A DNA stretch of 64,000 nucleotides from Eubacteriales bacterium (GTDB taxonomy: Bacteria; Bacillota; Clostridia; Lachnospirales; Lachnospiraceae). The notes below the pieces were generated by a model, which saw only the letters and a list, made by a program, of their open reading frames with translations, was not told where the DNA came from and made no database searches. Made by a program: the position numbers and the translations under genes. Of the stretch, positions 54,039 through 63,543 are shown one piece after another. Every line of letters starts with the position of its first letter. The first letter of the stretch is position 1. Location of the stretch: NCBI GenBank assembly GCA_030533405.1, contig JAUNJF010000011.1, positions 31,674 through 95,673 of the forward strand. The letters are read 5' to 3'.

Positions 54039-55727
54039 CTACTCGGTAAAAGCTTCTAAAAACTCTTTAAAATCGCGTCGTGCGCCCTCAATCACACTAT
54101 CCTCACGCGTATCTAATGCTTTTTCAAATTCACGCAATGCATATTCAATCTGCATACGTTGTTTTCCTACACTCTCTTCGTAAAGACGTTCCCCGCGAAG
54201 CAATAAAAGTTTATTCTCCTCTTTGTCTCTAGGATGAATCTTCAAATAAGAAAGCGCTTCCATTCGTTCCTGAATCTCTTCTTCTGACATATCTGTTGCA
54301 TTTGTTTTTATAATCTGCTTTGTTACTTCACCAGTTGAAACAACCTTAATCTCCACCTCGAGTATGGAATTCACATCATATGTGTACGTAACATCAACTG
54401 CCTCTTTTCCAGCCTCTGCCTTTGGTACACGAATTCGAATCTCCCCAAGCAACACATTGTTGGTTGCAAAACGACTTTCACCCTGTAACACCTTACAACG
54501 AATTTGTGTCTGATTGTCATTTACTGTAAACAAACGCTCCGTACGACTTGCAGGAATAGTTGTATTTCTCTCAATAATCGGGCAAAAATGACCATCCTCA
54601 TATCTGCCATTTTCCTTTTCCATAACAACCTCTGTTCCCAAAGTAAATGGACAAACGTCTGTTAAAATCACCTCTCGAATACCATCTTTTCGTTCCTTCA
54701 TGGCACCCTGTACTGCTGCGCCAAGTGCAACTGCCTCATCTGGATTAATCGATGTATCTGGTAAATTATGAAATAATTTTCCAACAAACTTACGTATAAA
54801 AGAAAGCTTTGTCGCACCTCCAACCAAAACAACACGATCAATATCTTTTAAACGAATATTCGCGTCTGACAAACTACGTTTGATTGGCTGTCTGATTTTA
54901 TCTAATAATTCCTCACATTTTACCTCATACTCATCAATTGATAATGACAATGTATACGTCTCTTCCTGAATTGTACAATTCATTTCAGATACACGTTTTT
55001 CTCCAAAGGCAATTTTGCACTTTTCTGCCTGCTTGGTAATATGTCTGCATTCTTTGTCTGTCAGACTATCACGATCAAGTTCTGGATGTTTATCAAAGAA
55101 TATCTGCTCAATTACCTTTGTAAAGTCTTCTCCACCTAAGAAATTATCTCCTGCAACAGCACGCACCTCAATGATAGAATCAAAAAGCTCTAAAATGGAA
55201 ACATCAAAAGTTCCACCACCTAAATCAAATACAAGAAAACGACCATTTTCCTGATTTTGATACAAACCATATGCAATCGCTGCAGCAGTTGGCTCACTAA
55301 TAATACGCTCAACCTTAAGACCTGCCAATTCACCTGCTCTCTTTGTTGCTTTTCTTCTTTCATCATTAAAATAAGCCGGCACACTGATTACTGCCTCTGT
55401 AATCTCTTCCTGTAAATAGCACTCTGCATCTTCCTTCAACGCCTTTAAAATCAAAGCAGAAAGTTCCTCTGGCAAAAACTTTCGATTTCCAAGCTGAAAT
55501 ACCTTTTCACTTCCCATGCTTCTTTTAAATACAGACGCTGAACTCTCTGGATATAACAGCATACGTTCTTTTGCTGTTTCCCCAATAAATACTTGTCCGT
55601 CCTCATCTACACTTACAACAGATGGTGTTAAATTCTTACCTAATCGGTTTGGGATAATTTTGGGACCATCTTCCGTATAATATGCAACCAAACTATTTGT
55701 TGTACCCAAATCAATTCCTATAATCAT
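54039..55727 (-). CDS. hscC: HscC-like Hsp70 chaperone
   Basis: A 562-aa Hsp70 shorter than DnaK (about 610 aa). The ATPase domain carries the phosphate loops IGIDLGTTNSLVAYY and FLVFDLGGGTFDVSIL, the signature RIISEPTAAAIAYGL and adenosine-binding VVLVGGATKLSFI. The substrate domain (CPFTLGTEVVMEKENGRYED) and a shortened helical lid follow. Its length and the EDGHFCPIIERNTTIPAS segment resemble HscC/YegD-type specialised Hsp70s. No dnaJ or grpE is adjacent. GAGG seven bases before the ATG supports the start. First gene of the HscC-TPR-HflX unit. Confidence 0.85.
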   Translation of the reverse strand: MIIGIDLGTTNSLVAYYTEDGPKIIPNRLGKNLTPSVVSVDEDGQVFIGETAKERMLLYPESSASVFKRSMGSEKVFQLGNRKFLPEELSALILKALKEDAECYLQEEITEAVISVPAYFNDERRKATKRAGELAGLKVERIISEPTAAAIAYGLYQNQENGRFLVFDLGGGTFDVSILELFDSIIEVRAVAGDNFLGGEDFTKVIEQIFFDKHPELDRDSLTDKECRHITKQAEKCKIAFGEKRVSEMNCTIQEETYTLSLSIDEYEVKCEELLDKIRQPIKRSLSDANIRLKDIDRVVLVGGATKLSFIRKFVGKLFHNLPDTSINPDEAVALGAAVQGAMKERKDGIREVILTDVCPFTLGTEVVMEKENGRYEDGHFCPIIERNTTIPASRTERLFTVNDNQTQIRCKVLQGESRFATNNVLLGEIRIRVPKAEAGKEAVDVTYTYDVNSILEVEIKVVSTGEVTKQIIKTNATDMSEEEIQERMEALSYLKIHPRDKEENKLLLLRGERLYEESVGKQRMQIEYALREFEKALDTREDSVIEGARRDFKEFLEAFTE

Positions 55728-55897
55728 GTTAAAACCTCAATCTCATCTATATTTTATCCATTCTTTCCAAATAAAAAAGAACCATGCAAAAAATGCGTCA
55801 AAACATGACTCATTTTTGCAAACTTATTTTGTATCATATCATATAATAAGGAAAATATCAATTCAGCTGAATACATATGGCATTTTACGTCTATATT

Positions 55898-55906
55898 TGA
55901 TATAAT
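55898..55906 (+). promoter_or_regulatory. Extended -10 promoter of the class A PBP gene
   Basis: TGATATAAT (TGn plus TATAAT at 55901-55906) with a weak TGGCAT at the -35 position 17 bp upstream. It lies 50 bp before the ATG. Confidence 0.5.
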
Positions 55907-55955
55907 GATTTAATTGTGAGTCTTAGGAGGAACACATTCTATTAGGAGGCAAGTT

Positions 55956-58907
55956 ATGAACTACTCAAAAAGAAATATACAAAAGAAACAAAAAAAATTA
56001 GTATCCAAACATACAAAGAACCGAAAAAAAATACTATACACAACCTACAAATGTGTGATATTCTTTTTTCTCTTCTTTGCAGTCACTGGCATCGGCGCCG
56101 GAATCGGAACCTTCAATTCCATTATTGATAACGTTCCGAACATCGAAAGCATAAAAGACAGCGTACAGCTTGAGGGCTTTCAGACAACCATTTATAATCA
56201 CAAAGGAAAAGAAATCACGACGCTTTCTACTGCAAATTCCAATCGTGTTTATGTGGAATTTGAAGACATTCCAAAGAATTTATCCAATGCGTTTATCGCA
56301 ATCGAGGATGAGCGTTTTTATGAACATAATGGTATTGATGCCCGTGGTATTTTACGTGCGTTCTTTATCGGCATCAAGCGTCATGGATTTTCAGAAGGTG
56401 CTTCTACGATTACCCAGCAGTTGATTAAGAACCAGATTTTCAATGTTGGTTTGAATGAAAGCACATTTATGGACTCGTTAAAGCGTAAAATCCAGGAACA
56501 GTACTTAGCAATTGAACTAGAGAAACAGGTAGATAAAAATGATATTTTAGAGCTTTATCTAAATGCAATCTATCTGGGTCAGGGTGCAAATGGTGTACAA
56601 ACTGCATCAGAAACTTATTTCGGCAAAGACAACCTAAATGATTTGACATTAGCCGAATGTGCTGTTATCGCAGCCATTACACAGAATCCATCCGCATTAG
56701 ATCCTGCCCTGTTCCCTGAGAAAAATCAGGTCAGAAAAAATACGGTACTACAAAAAATGCTTGATCAAAAACTCATCACACAGGATGAATACAACGAAGC
56801 TATCGTAGAGGATGTGTACGCAAACATCTCTCTGAACAAAAAGAATAAACACAAGCAAAAGAAATATAACTCCTATTATATTGATGCGGTAATCAACTCG
56901 TTAACCAATCAGCTGGTAAATGAACTTGGTTACAGCGAAACACAGGCATTTAACCTCATTTATGCAGGAGGATTAAGCATTTACATTAATCAGGATCCTA
57001 CCATTCAAAAAATTTGTGATGAACAGATTAACAATCCTGAAAACTACCCTGCTGGAACAAGTGTTGCATTAAATTATGCATTAACTTTATCCGATCCAAA
57101 AACAGGAGAACTTCATAATTATTCAACTAATCACTTAGTAGCTTACTATCAGGAAAAAACACAAAACCCAAAATATAATGTGATTTATTCCAGCGAAGAT
57201 ACTGCCCGTGCAGCTGCTGATGAGTTTAAAGCAGTTCTGATTGAGGAAACTGGTTACAAAGAATTAGCAGAATCTTTTGATACAACCATGCAGCCACAAG
57301 CTTCTTTTGTAATCATTGATCAGGCAACTGGACAGGTAAAAGCTGTCTGTGGTGGTCGAGGCGAAAAAACAGGTAACCTTACCCTTGACCGTGCAACAGA
57401 TTCTAAACGTCAGCCAGGTTCCACATTTAAAGTGCTGGCTGCATATGTACCAGCTCTTGATACAGCTGGCATGACACTTGCTACAAGCTATGTAGATGAA
57501 AAAACAGATTATAGCAACGGAACACCCGTTAGGAACTGGTATGCAGGATACAGAGGTACCCAAACCATTCGTACCGCGATAAAGGATTCTATGAACATTA
57601 TTACAGTAAAATGTTTTAGAGATGTCACACCACAGGTTGGATATGATTATTTATGCAACATGGGAATCACAACCTTAAAAAATGGTGATACCATTGTAAA
57701 TGGTATCGCAGAAAATGATATTAACGAATCTATGTGTTTAGGCGGATTAACAGATGGTGTAACCAACCTTGAATTAACTGCTGCCTATGCATCTATTGCA
57801 AACAATGGTGCTTATATTAAACCGACCTTTTATTCAAAGGTGTTAGATCATGATGGAAATATTTTAATTGATAATTCACCTGAGACCAAACAGGTTATGA
57901 AACCAACAACTGCATGGCTCATCAACAACGCAATGCAGGATGTTGTTACTTCCGGAACAGGAACCGCCGCAAGACTTTCCAGTGGCATGGTTGTCTCTGG
58001 TAAAACAGGAACTACTTCCAATAATTACGACTATTGGTTCTGTGGTTCCACTCCATATTACACTGCAGGCATTTGGATGGGATACGATTCCAACACCGAT
58101 TTTTCAAATCCAAATTACCACAAAGTAATCTGGCGAAAGATCATGGACAATATCATTGCAGAAAAAGAACTGGATACCTCAGCACAATTCGAAAAACCTG
58201 ATGATATTGTAACCGCTTCTGTCTGTGCTTCTTCTGGTATGCTTCCAGCAGAAGGCCAATGCGGTGCAGTCATTACAGAATATTTTGCAAAGGATACTGT
58301 TCCAACCAAAACCTGTCAGGAACATCAGGTCATTCGTCTTTGTGATGAATCGCATATGAAAGCAACCAAGTATTGTCCTGAAACAACTGTATATCACTAT
58401 TCTATTGATGATAATGGTGTTATCGTTTTAGAAGATGCTAAATTTACACCAGAAGATGACTTTATGACAACAACATGTCCACTCCATACAAAGGAGAAAA
58501 TGGAAGAAGAGGAAGATCCTGGATTTTCATTTGATCATCCAGATGAAGATACAGCAAATAATTATTCGATATCTACTGTTGTTGAAGGCGGCGGTAGCGT
58601 TTCTGGTCCAACCAAGGCAAAACCTGGTGAAACCGTTGTGTTAAACTTTACTCCAAACAACAATTATGTAATTTCCAATGTTGTCGTCGACGGAGAATCA
58701 AAAGGCGCTATTTCTTCTTACACCTTTGTAGATATCTCAAATAATCATAACGTGGTTGTTACATTTGTACCAAATAGTAGCGATGAAACCCCACCTGACG
58801 ATGATGATATTTATGATGACGAAGCAAGAAACACCAAAAATCCTTCAACCATGCCATCTCTTTTGGCATGGCTGAAAGGAACCTTACACCTTGCTCTCTT
58901 CCATTAA
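55956..58907 (+). CDS. ponA: Class A bifunctional penicillin-binding protein (PBP1A type)
   Basis: A 983-aa wall polymerase. A basic tail and one helix (about residues 30-55) precede the GT51 glycosyltransferase domain (catalytic Glu in IEDERFYEHNGID, then GASTITQQLIKNQ). The transpeptidase domain has SxxK in QPGSTFK, SxN in DSMNII and SGKTGTTSN. Past residue about 745 come a cysteine-containing segment (CASSGMLPAEGQCG) and an acidic linker. A C-terminal beta-repeat domain (VVEGGGSVSGPTKAKPGETV) and a hydrophobic end (SLLAWLKGTLHLALFH) follow. The extension is unusual and may bind wall polymers. AGGAGG supports the start. Confidence 0.93.
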   Translation: MNYSKRNIQKKQKKLVSKHTKNRKKILYTTYKCVIFFFLFFAVTGIGAGIGTFNSIIDNVPNIESIKDSVQLEGFQTTIYNHKGKEITTLSTANSNRVYVEFEDIPKNLSNAFIAIEDERFYEHNGIDARGILRAFFIGIKRHGFSEGASTITQQLIKNQIFNVGLNESTFMDSLKRKIQEQYLAIELEKQVDKNDILELYLNAIYLGQGANGVQTASETYFGKDNLNDLTLAECAVIAAITQNPSALDPALFPEKNQVRKNTVLQKMLDQKLITQDEYNEAIVEDVYANISLNKKNKHKQKKYNSYYIDAVINSLTNQLVNELGYSETQAFNLIYAGGLSIYINQDPTIQKICDEQINNPENYPAGTSVALNYALTLSDPKTGELHNYSTNHLVAYYQEKTQNPKYNVIYSSEDTARAAADEFKAVLIEETGYKELAESFDTTMQPQASFVIIDQATGQVKAVCGGRGEKTGNLTLDRATDSKRQPGSTFKVLAAYVPALDTAGMTLATSYVDEKTDYSNGTPVRNWYAGYRGTQTIRTAIKDSMNIITVKCFRDVTPQVGYDYLCNMGITTLKNGDTIVNGIAENDINESMCLGGLTDGVTNLELTAAYASIANNGAYIKPTFYSKVLDHDGNILIDNSPETKQVMKPTTAWLINNAMQDVVTSGTGTAARLSSGMVVSGKTGTTSNNYDYWFCGSTPYYTAGIWMGYDSNTDFSNPNYHKVIWRKIMDNIIAEKELDTSAQFEKPDDIVTASVCASSGMLPAEGQCGAVITEYFAKDTVPTKTCQEHQVIRLCDESHMKATKYCPETTVYHYSIDDNGVIVLEDAKFTPEDDFMTTTCPLHTKEKMEEEEDPGFSFDHPDEDTANNYSISTVVEGGGSVSGPTKAKPGETVVLNFTPNNNYVISNVVVDGESKGAISSYTFVDISNNHNVVVTFVPNSSDETPPDDDDIYDDEARNTKNPSTMPSLLAWLKGTLHLALFH

Positions 58908-58918
58908 ATTCAAGAACG

Positions 58919-59287
58919 CTATTTCGTCATCTTTGGTTGAAAAATCAAGGATGCCAAATAAGAAAAGATTAAGGCAGCCGACGTTCCGACGGCTGCCATT
59001 TTAAATCCACCGCGATATACGCCAATCATGCCATCTTTATCAATTGCCTCTTTAATTCCTCTCCATAAATTGTATCCAAATCCAGTTAGAGGTACAGAAG
59101 CCCCGCTTCCCGCAAAATCTAAAAATGGTTCATACAACTGCAGGGCACCTAAAATAGCACCTGTACAAACTAGAATAACCATAATTCGTCCTGGCATTAA
59201 TTTTGTTTTTTCCATCAATATTTGTGCAAACACACAAATTAATCCACCAAACACAAATGCTTTCAAATAATCCACAACTTCACCCAA
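58919..59287 (-). CDS. spoVAE: Stage V sporulation protein AE
   Basis: A 122-aa membrane protein with three to four helices (FVFGGLICVFAQILMEKTKL, IMVILVCTGAILGAL, and the C-terminal GTSAALIFSYLASLIF). It is part of the SpoVA channel that moves dipicolinic acid into the forespore and out at germination. Its start overlaps the end of spoVAD by 8 nt, implying translational coupling. Expected to be transcribed late in the forespore under sigma-G. Confidence 0.9.
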   Translation of the reverse strand: MGEVVDYLKAFVFGGLICVFAQILMEKTKLMPGRIMVILVCTGAILGALQLYEPFLDFAGSGASVPLTGFGYNLWRGIKEAIDKDGMIGVYRGGFKMAAVGTSAALIFSYLASLIFQPKMTK

Positions 59288-60317
59288 CCTTTTCTTCCTT
59301 TTTTCTTCTTTCTATCACCACCGCATGTGCAATCCCCGGAACCGTTTGCCCTTCGTTGTAGCTTACTGTAGACAGTAATGCGCCTGTTGGTATAAAAAGA
59401 ATTCGATTTAACTTTCCAACTTTTAATTCCTGTATAAGCTTTCCAGCCAGTGTAACTGCACTACAGCCACATCCGGAACCACCACTATGTGTATCCTGTT
59501 CAACATCATCATAAATCTCCATTCCACAATCCATATGAACAGTTTCTATATCATATCCCTGATCCAACATTAGTTTACATAATATTTCTTTCCCAACCTT
59601 GCCAAGATCGCCTGTTACAATCCAATCATAATCCTTTGGATTACGCTTAAAATCCTGAAAATGCTGATATAAAACATCTGCAGCTGCTGGCGCCATACAG
59701 GCTCCCATATTTAACGAATCCTTCACCCCGTAATCTACGACCTTTCCCGTTGTAATACCAGAAATCTGCACTTCTCCATACTCTTTTGAAAGTACAAATG
59801 CACCACATCCTGTAACGGTCCAGGTAGATGACATCGGTCGTTGATTTCCATATTCCAAAGGAAATCGAAACTGTTTTTCAGCACCACCAAAATGACTGGA
59901 AGCTGCAGCAAGTACAGTGTCTGCATATCCTGCATGCACAGTCATTGCCCCCAATGATAACGCTTCTCCTGCAGTTGAACACGCACCATATAAGCCAAAT
60001 AATGGAATATTAAAATCCACAACACCAAAAGTCGTCGCAATCAGTTGTCCCAGCAAATCTCCTGCAAACAAATATCTGATGTCCTCTGGTTTCAATTTTG
60101 CTTTTCGAAGCGCAAGCAAAGAGGTTTCTTTCATCATTTGGCTTTCACCCTCCTCCCAGGAATCCGCTCCAAAAGTTGCATCCTGTACAACAACATCAAA
60201 CGTATCTCTCAGTGGTCCTTCTCCTTCTTTTGGTCCTACCATCGAAGCAGAAGACATAATATACACAGGTTTTTCAAATGCAATACTCTGCTTTCCTACT
60301 TGCAAAGAAGTATTCAT
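59280..60317 (-). CDS. spoVAD: Stage V sporulation protein AD
   Basis: A 345-aa thiolase-fold protein that binds dipicolinic acid in the SpoVA complex. Characteristic segments are FEKPVYIMSSASMVGPKEGEG, FGLYGACSTAGEALSLGAM and HSGGSGCGCSAVTLAGKL. The usual first gene of the trio, spoVAC, is not next to it. GGGAGGTG supports the ATG at 60317. The upstream region shows a GAATA-like sigma-G -35 and a perfect palindrome (60353-60368). Confidence 0.94.
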   Translation of the reverse strand: MNTSLQVGKQSIAFEKPVYIMSSASMVGPKEGEGPLRDTFDVVVQDATFGADSWEEGESQMMKETSLLALRKAKLKPEDIRYLFAGDLLGQLIATTFGVVDFNIPLFGLYGACSTAGEALSLGAMTVHAGYADTVLAAASSHFGGAEKQFRFPLEYGNQRPMSSTWTVTGCGAFVLSKEYGEVQISGITTGKVVDYGVKDSLNMGACMAPAAADVLYQHFQDFKRNPKDYDWIVTGDLGKVGKEILCKLMLDQGYDIETVHMDCGMEIYDDVEQDTHSGGSGCGCSAVTLAGKLIQELKVGKLNRILFIPTGALLSTVSYNEGQTVPGIAHAVVIERRKKEEKVG

Positions 60318-60352
60318 AAAACACCTCCCATTTCATAAGGGTTCTTTCTCAT

Positions 60353-60368
60353 AAAACAAATTTGTTTT
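60353..60368. other. 16-bp perfect palindrome upstream of spoVAD
   Basis: AAAACAAATTTGTTTT, 36 bp before the spoVAD ATG. AT-rich, so chance is possible; it sits where the promoter -10 and start region should be. Confidence 0.4.
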
Positions 60369-60445
60369 ACCTTTCTTAGTTAGTATTCGAATGACCTCAT
60401 ATTATTATTCATTTTACAGCTAAAAAAGCATATCTATATTTCTTT

Positions 60446-60492
60446 AAAAACAGAAAAGCTACAACATATTACTATGTCATAGCCTTTGTTTT
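60446..60492 (-). terminator. Terminator after the small lipoprotein gene
   Basis: Minus-strand AAAACAAAGGCTA pairs with TAGCTTTTCTGTTTT (G-U pair and one bulge), inner ACATA/TATGT, followed by T-rich sequence. Confidence 0.65.
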
Positions 60493-60500
60493 AAAAAATA

Positions 60501-60707
60501 TTATTCTGCTTCATCGATTGCATCGGTTTCCTGCTGTAAATTCTTCACAGCCTCATTGTTCTGGTCCACAACTTCTTCTGCCTTCGCAGCCTGCTCAACC
60601 GCAATCTGTTCACCAGTTTTGATATGTTCTTCCGTTCCTTTATTCCCACATCCAACAAGTACCATCGCAATTACCATCATACTTGCTAACATTAATCTTT
60701 TTTTCAT
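60501..60707 (-). CDS. Small predicted lipoprotein
   Basis: A 68-aa exported protein. The signal peptide MKKRLMLASMMVIAMVLVGC ends in lipobox LVGC, so the cysteine would be lipidated by Lgt (gene at 22.7 kb). The mature part (about 48 residues) is acidic and helical (IAVEQAAKAEEVVDQNNEAV) and probably forms a coiled coil like a small Lpp-type spacer. The ATG at 60707 places the signal peptide correctly; an ATG at 60722 is less likely. Function unknown. Confidence 0.72.
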   Translation of the reverse strand: MKKRLMLASMMVIAMVLVGCGNKGTEEHIKTGEQIAVEQAAKAEEVVDQNNEAVKNLQQETDAIDEAE

Positions 60708-60736
60708 ATATCTCTTCCTCATAACATTATGTAAAC

Positions 60737-61648
60737 TTATCTTGCTTCACCACTAATCATCCATGGTGATGGCTGCGCTACCATTACACTATGCTTATCA
60801 CTCTTGGAAATCGCTACCTGTAATACGCCTGTATCTTCAATATTATATTTCTCAAAAATATTCTTCACGCGTACCACCATATCAAGTTCTAATGTATAAA
60901 CCACAAAATGCATCTTTGGATTCTTTTGAAGCAAAGCAGCAATCTCTTCTTCAATACGCTTCGACGCTACAATAAATGCCAAACGTGGTGCTGGAAGATT
61001 TGCCATGGTCTCTTCATTGATTGTTGGAATAATCTCAATATTATGTACACCAAACTTGCTCACATTATCCTGCAATGATTGCATATCTCTCTTATCAGGT
61101 TCCACTGCAATTACAGTTCCTTCATTTGCCTCAATAGCAGCTTCGATTGCGATACTCTCTCCACTTACAATACAAACTGTATCGCCTACATCACAGGAAA
61201 TTAAATTCATGATAATTGCACGAATCTCATGTCCAACATAATTCACAGATCCCTTTGAGAAAAACTCATTACGAATACCATAACGAGATGCCTCACGTGT
61301 ATTCTCATTGATAATAAAAATAACCGTTGGCTCCGTAATCTTGCGATCCATGTAATCCTTCACCTTGCGTGTCTTTACCTCATCTTCTTTACTGGTTCCG
61401 ACACCCAACCACATATCATAATCGCCATAGCCACCTTCCCATAATTCATAAAACAAATCTGGCTGGCTCTCATCTGCAAAAATCATCACACGCTTATGTG
61501 TCTCAATGGTCGGAAGAACATTCTTCTTCTTACCACAAATATTTAACATCTTGATCTTCTCTGGACTTACATTCATTCTTTCTGCAAAATTGCCCACCCA
61601 GCTCAACATTTCTGCACTTTGATATAGTTTCATTCCGCTTGTTTCCAT
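60737..61648 (-). CDS. Degenerate CbiT-like methyltransferase-fold protein
   Basis: A 303-aa protein of uncertain function. Its second half follows the CbiT/CobL (precorrin decarboxylating methyltransferase) fold: NEFFSKGSVNYVGHEIRAII, then VGDTVCIVSGESIAIEAAIE, VIAVEPDKRDMQSLQDNVSK and FGVHNIEIIP. Motif I lacks the usual GxGxG (SGESIAIE instead), so SAM binding is doubtful. The first half (WVGNFAERMNVSPEKIKML, DYDMWLGVGTSKEDE) recalls the CbiE half of CobL-type fusions. No cobalamin gene is nearby, so B12 synthesis should not be assumed. GGGAGG precedes the ATG. It may have been recruited to another role. Confidence 0.55.
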   Translation of the reverse strand: METSGMKLYQSAEMLSWVGNFAERMNVSPEKIKMLNICGKKKNVLPTIETHKRVMIFADESQPDLFYELWEGGYGDYDMWLGVGTSKEDEVKTRKVKDYMDRKITEPTVIFIINENTREASRYGIRNEFFSKGSVNYVGHEIRAIIMNLISCDVGDTVCIVSGESIAIEAAIEANEGTVIAVEPDKRDMQSLQDNVSKFGVHNIEIIPTINEETMANLPAPRLAFIVASKRIEEEIAALLQKNPKMHFVVYTLELDMVVRVKNIFEKYNIEDTGVLQVAISKSDKHSVMVAQPSPWMISGEAR

Positions 61649-61745
61649 AGTATGTACCTCCCTAAAACTAGTAAGTATTATGCGCTCATATAAGCGATGA
61701 ACCCTATCTCAATTTTATCGCAAAAACAACTCTTTTACAACCATT

Positions 61746-62510
61746 TTATTCGTTCATTTCAACAGCCGAAACATCGATATCACCACAATCTGTATGGATT
61801 TGAATTGATCGTTCCCCCTTGGTATCTCTTTGATATGATTTGGACTGATTTTGACCATCTAAGCGCACATCTCCAATGTCAGCCTGTAAATCCAATCCAT
61901 ATTCTTCAAGTGATGTTGCTGACGATACCTTTACATCTCCAATATTACTACTAACCTCCAAAGCATCAAATGCTACACGTTCCAAATGAACATCTCCAGT
62001 ATTAGAATCTGCCTGGACAGATTTTGCTACCATATCACACATTTTCATGTCCCCGACATTTTGTTCTACCTGCAAATCATCTAGCGTCAAAGCATCCATT
62101 TTCAAATCTCCAACTGCAATATCAATTTTTGCACTTGTCAAAGCATCTTTTTTAGGTATTGTAAGCACAATTTTACATTTCATTGATTTAAATGCATTCA
62201 AGTTTTTTTTATTATTCTTTTGTGTAATCATAAGCGTATCACCCTCGACCACATACTTTGGTGTCAAATTTTCAGAACATTTATATGAAATCCCATAGTC
62301 TTCACCAACTTCAACTGTCAAATCACAAACAGATGCATTTACATCTAATTTTTGAAACGCATCAAGTGTTGCTTCCTCACCTATTGTTTTTGACGTTCCA
62401 GCGCCCCAACCCCACTGATTATGCGTTGGCATAAAATTACGAATCACACCGACAGCCATACAAACAAATGTAATCAAAGCTATAATAATAACATATACCG
62501 TTTTCTTCAT
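61746..62510 (-). CDS. DUF4097-type beta-helix adhesin-like protein
   Basis: A 254-aa protein with one N-terminal helix (residues 4-26) and an extracytoplasmic right-handed beta-solenoid with repeats of the NVGDMKM, NTGDVHL, NIGDVKV, DIGDVRL pattern, typical of DUF4097/LiaG-like proteins linked to cell-envelope stress. It lies 4 bp after the DUF1700-like gene and ends the PadR operon. The role of the solenoid is unknown. Confidence 0.82.
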   Translation of the reverse strand: MKKTVYVIIIALITFVCMAVGVIRNFMPTHNQWGWGAGTSKTIGEEATLDAFQKLDVNASVCDLTVEVGEDYGISYKCSENLTPKYVVEGDTLMITQKNNKKNLNAFKSMKCKIVLTIPKKDALTSAKIDIAVGDLKMDALTLDDLQVEQNVGDMKMCDMVAKSVQADSNTGDVHLERVAFDALEVSSNIGDVKVSSATSLEEYGLDLQADIGDVRLDGQNQSKSYQRDTKGERSIQIHTDCGDIDVSAVEMNE

Positions 62511-62514
62511 ATCG

Positions 62515-63540
62515 TTATTCCTCCACTCCTCTGAACATGATTTTCAATAACCCTCTTACTACTGCTGCAATTGGCCAGATTACCCAGGTAATATGCCAGT
62601 CAAAAGTCAAGAAGCTCCAGCACAAATAAATACATGTAATTGTTGGATAATATAAATCCATAATGCCCTGAATCACTGGATTATTATATTTTTTCTCTGA
62701 ATTTGCAGCCTGATTTTTTGCTGTATTACCATCATTTATAATAAATTCATAGCCAGACTCCTTAATATTGGTCTTCACAATCAAATATACGCCAACCGCA
62801 ACCAATACAAAAAGTAATGCTCCTGAAAGACCCTCACACCATTCAGGCAACTTCATGGCATCCATAATAATTGCAGGCACCACACACAATACACAAAAGA
62901 TAATTCCAATGACCATGTATAACATATGCTTATATCGATATTCCTTTTCCTGCTCCTCTACATATCCCTTTGTTTCAAAATCTGTAATCAATCCATTGTA
63001 CTTCATCCATGAAAAATCCTTCATCAACATACCTGCGTATACAAATAAGCCAACTGCAATTGCTACAAAAACAAATAACATCGTTGCACCAATTGCATCT
63101 GCAGCTGTTTCATTCACACCTGGAAATGACGCAAATGCCTCCGAAAGTGCTGCTCCACAAACGCTTGTAATACAAAGGAAAACACCTGATGCAATCAGAT
63201 TTGAACGCTTGTTATTTAACTCTAAATACTTCTTCGCGTCCTCAATTAAAAGAACTCTTTTGGTCACACACTCTTCTACTTCCATAACACCATCTTCTGT
63301 CTTGATCGCGTCTTCTTTTCTTACCACAGCAGAAATTCCTAATGACTCTGCAACCTCTTCCAAATTGCCAAATTCCGAAATTACAATTCCTACTGCCTCA
63401 TTCTCTGTCTTGCCTTCTTCCTTCAACTCCATATACTTATCTTCCATCATCTGCATAAGCTCCTGCTTTGCTGCAATCACCTCACTTGTTCTTGGAAGAC
63501 TTAAAAACATATTATCTAAATAAGATTTAATGGTTTCCAT
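62515..63540 (-). CDS. DUF1700-like membrane protein with permease-prefix domain
   Basis: A 341-aa membrane protein. Residues 1-70 form the helical prefix domain (METIKSYLDNMFLSLPRTSE...VISEFGNLEEVAESLG) found before bacterial permeases and DUF1700 proteins. About six hydrophobic helices follow in two groups with a loop. It starts 3 bp after padR and precedes DUF4097, the standard PadR-DUF1700-DUF4097 arrangement thought to sense membrane stress. Confidence 0.82.
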   Translation of the reverse strand: METIKSYLDNMFLSLPRTSEVIAAKQELMQMMEDKYMELKEEGKTENEAVGIVISEFGNLEEVAESLGISAVVRKEDAIKTEDGVMEVEECVTKRVLLIEDAKKYLELNNKRSNLIASGVFLCITSVCGAALSEAFASFPGVNETAADAIGATMLFVFVAIAVGLFVYAGMLMKDFSWMKYNGLITDFETKGYVEEQEKEYRYKHMLYMVIGIIFCVLCVVPAIIMDAMKLPEWCEGLSGALLFVLVAVGVYLIVKTNIKESGYEFIINDGNTAKNQAANSEKKYNNPVIQGIMDLYYPTITCIYLCWSFLTFDWHITWVIWPIAAVVRGLLKIMFRGVEE

Positions 63541-63543
63541 ATT

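Noticed and set aside
62768-63523. 251-codon open frame on the plus strand
   Set aside because: Antisense of the DUF1700-like gene; Ser/Thr-rich product typical of a complementary frame and no ribosome site.
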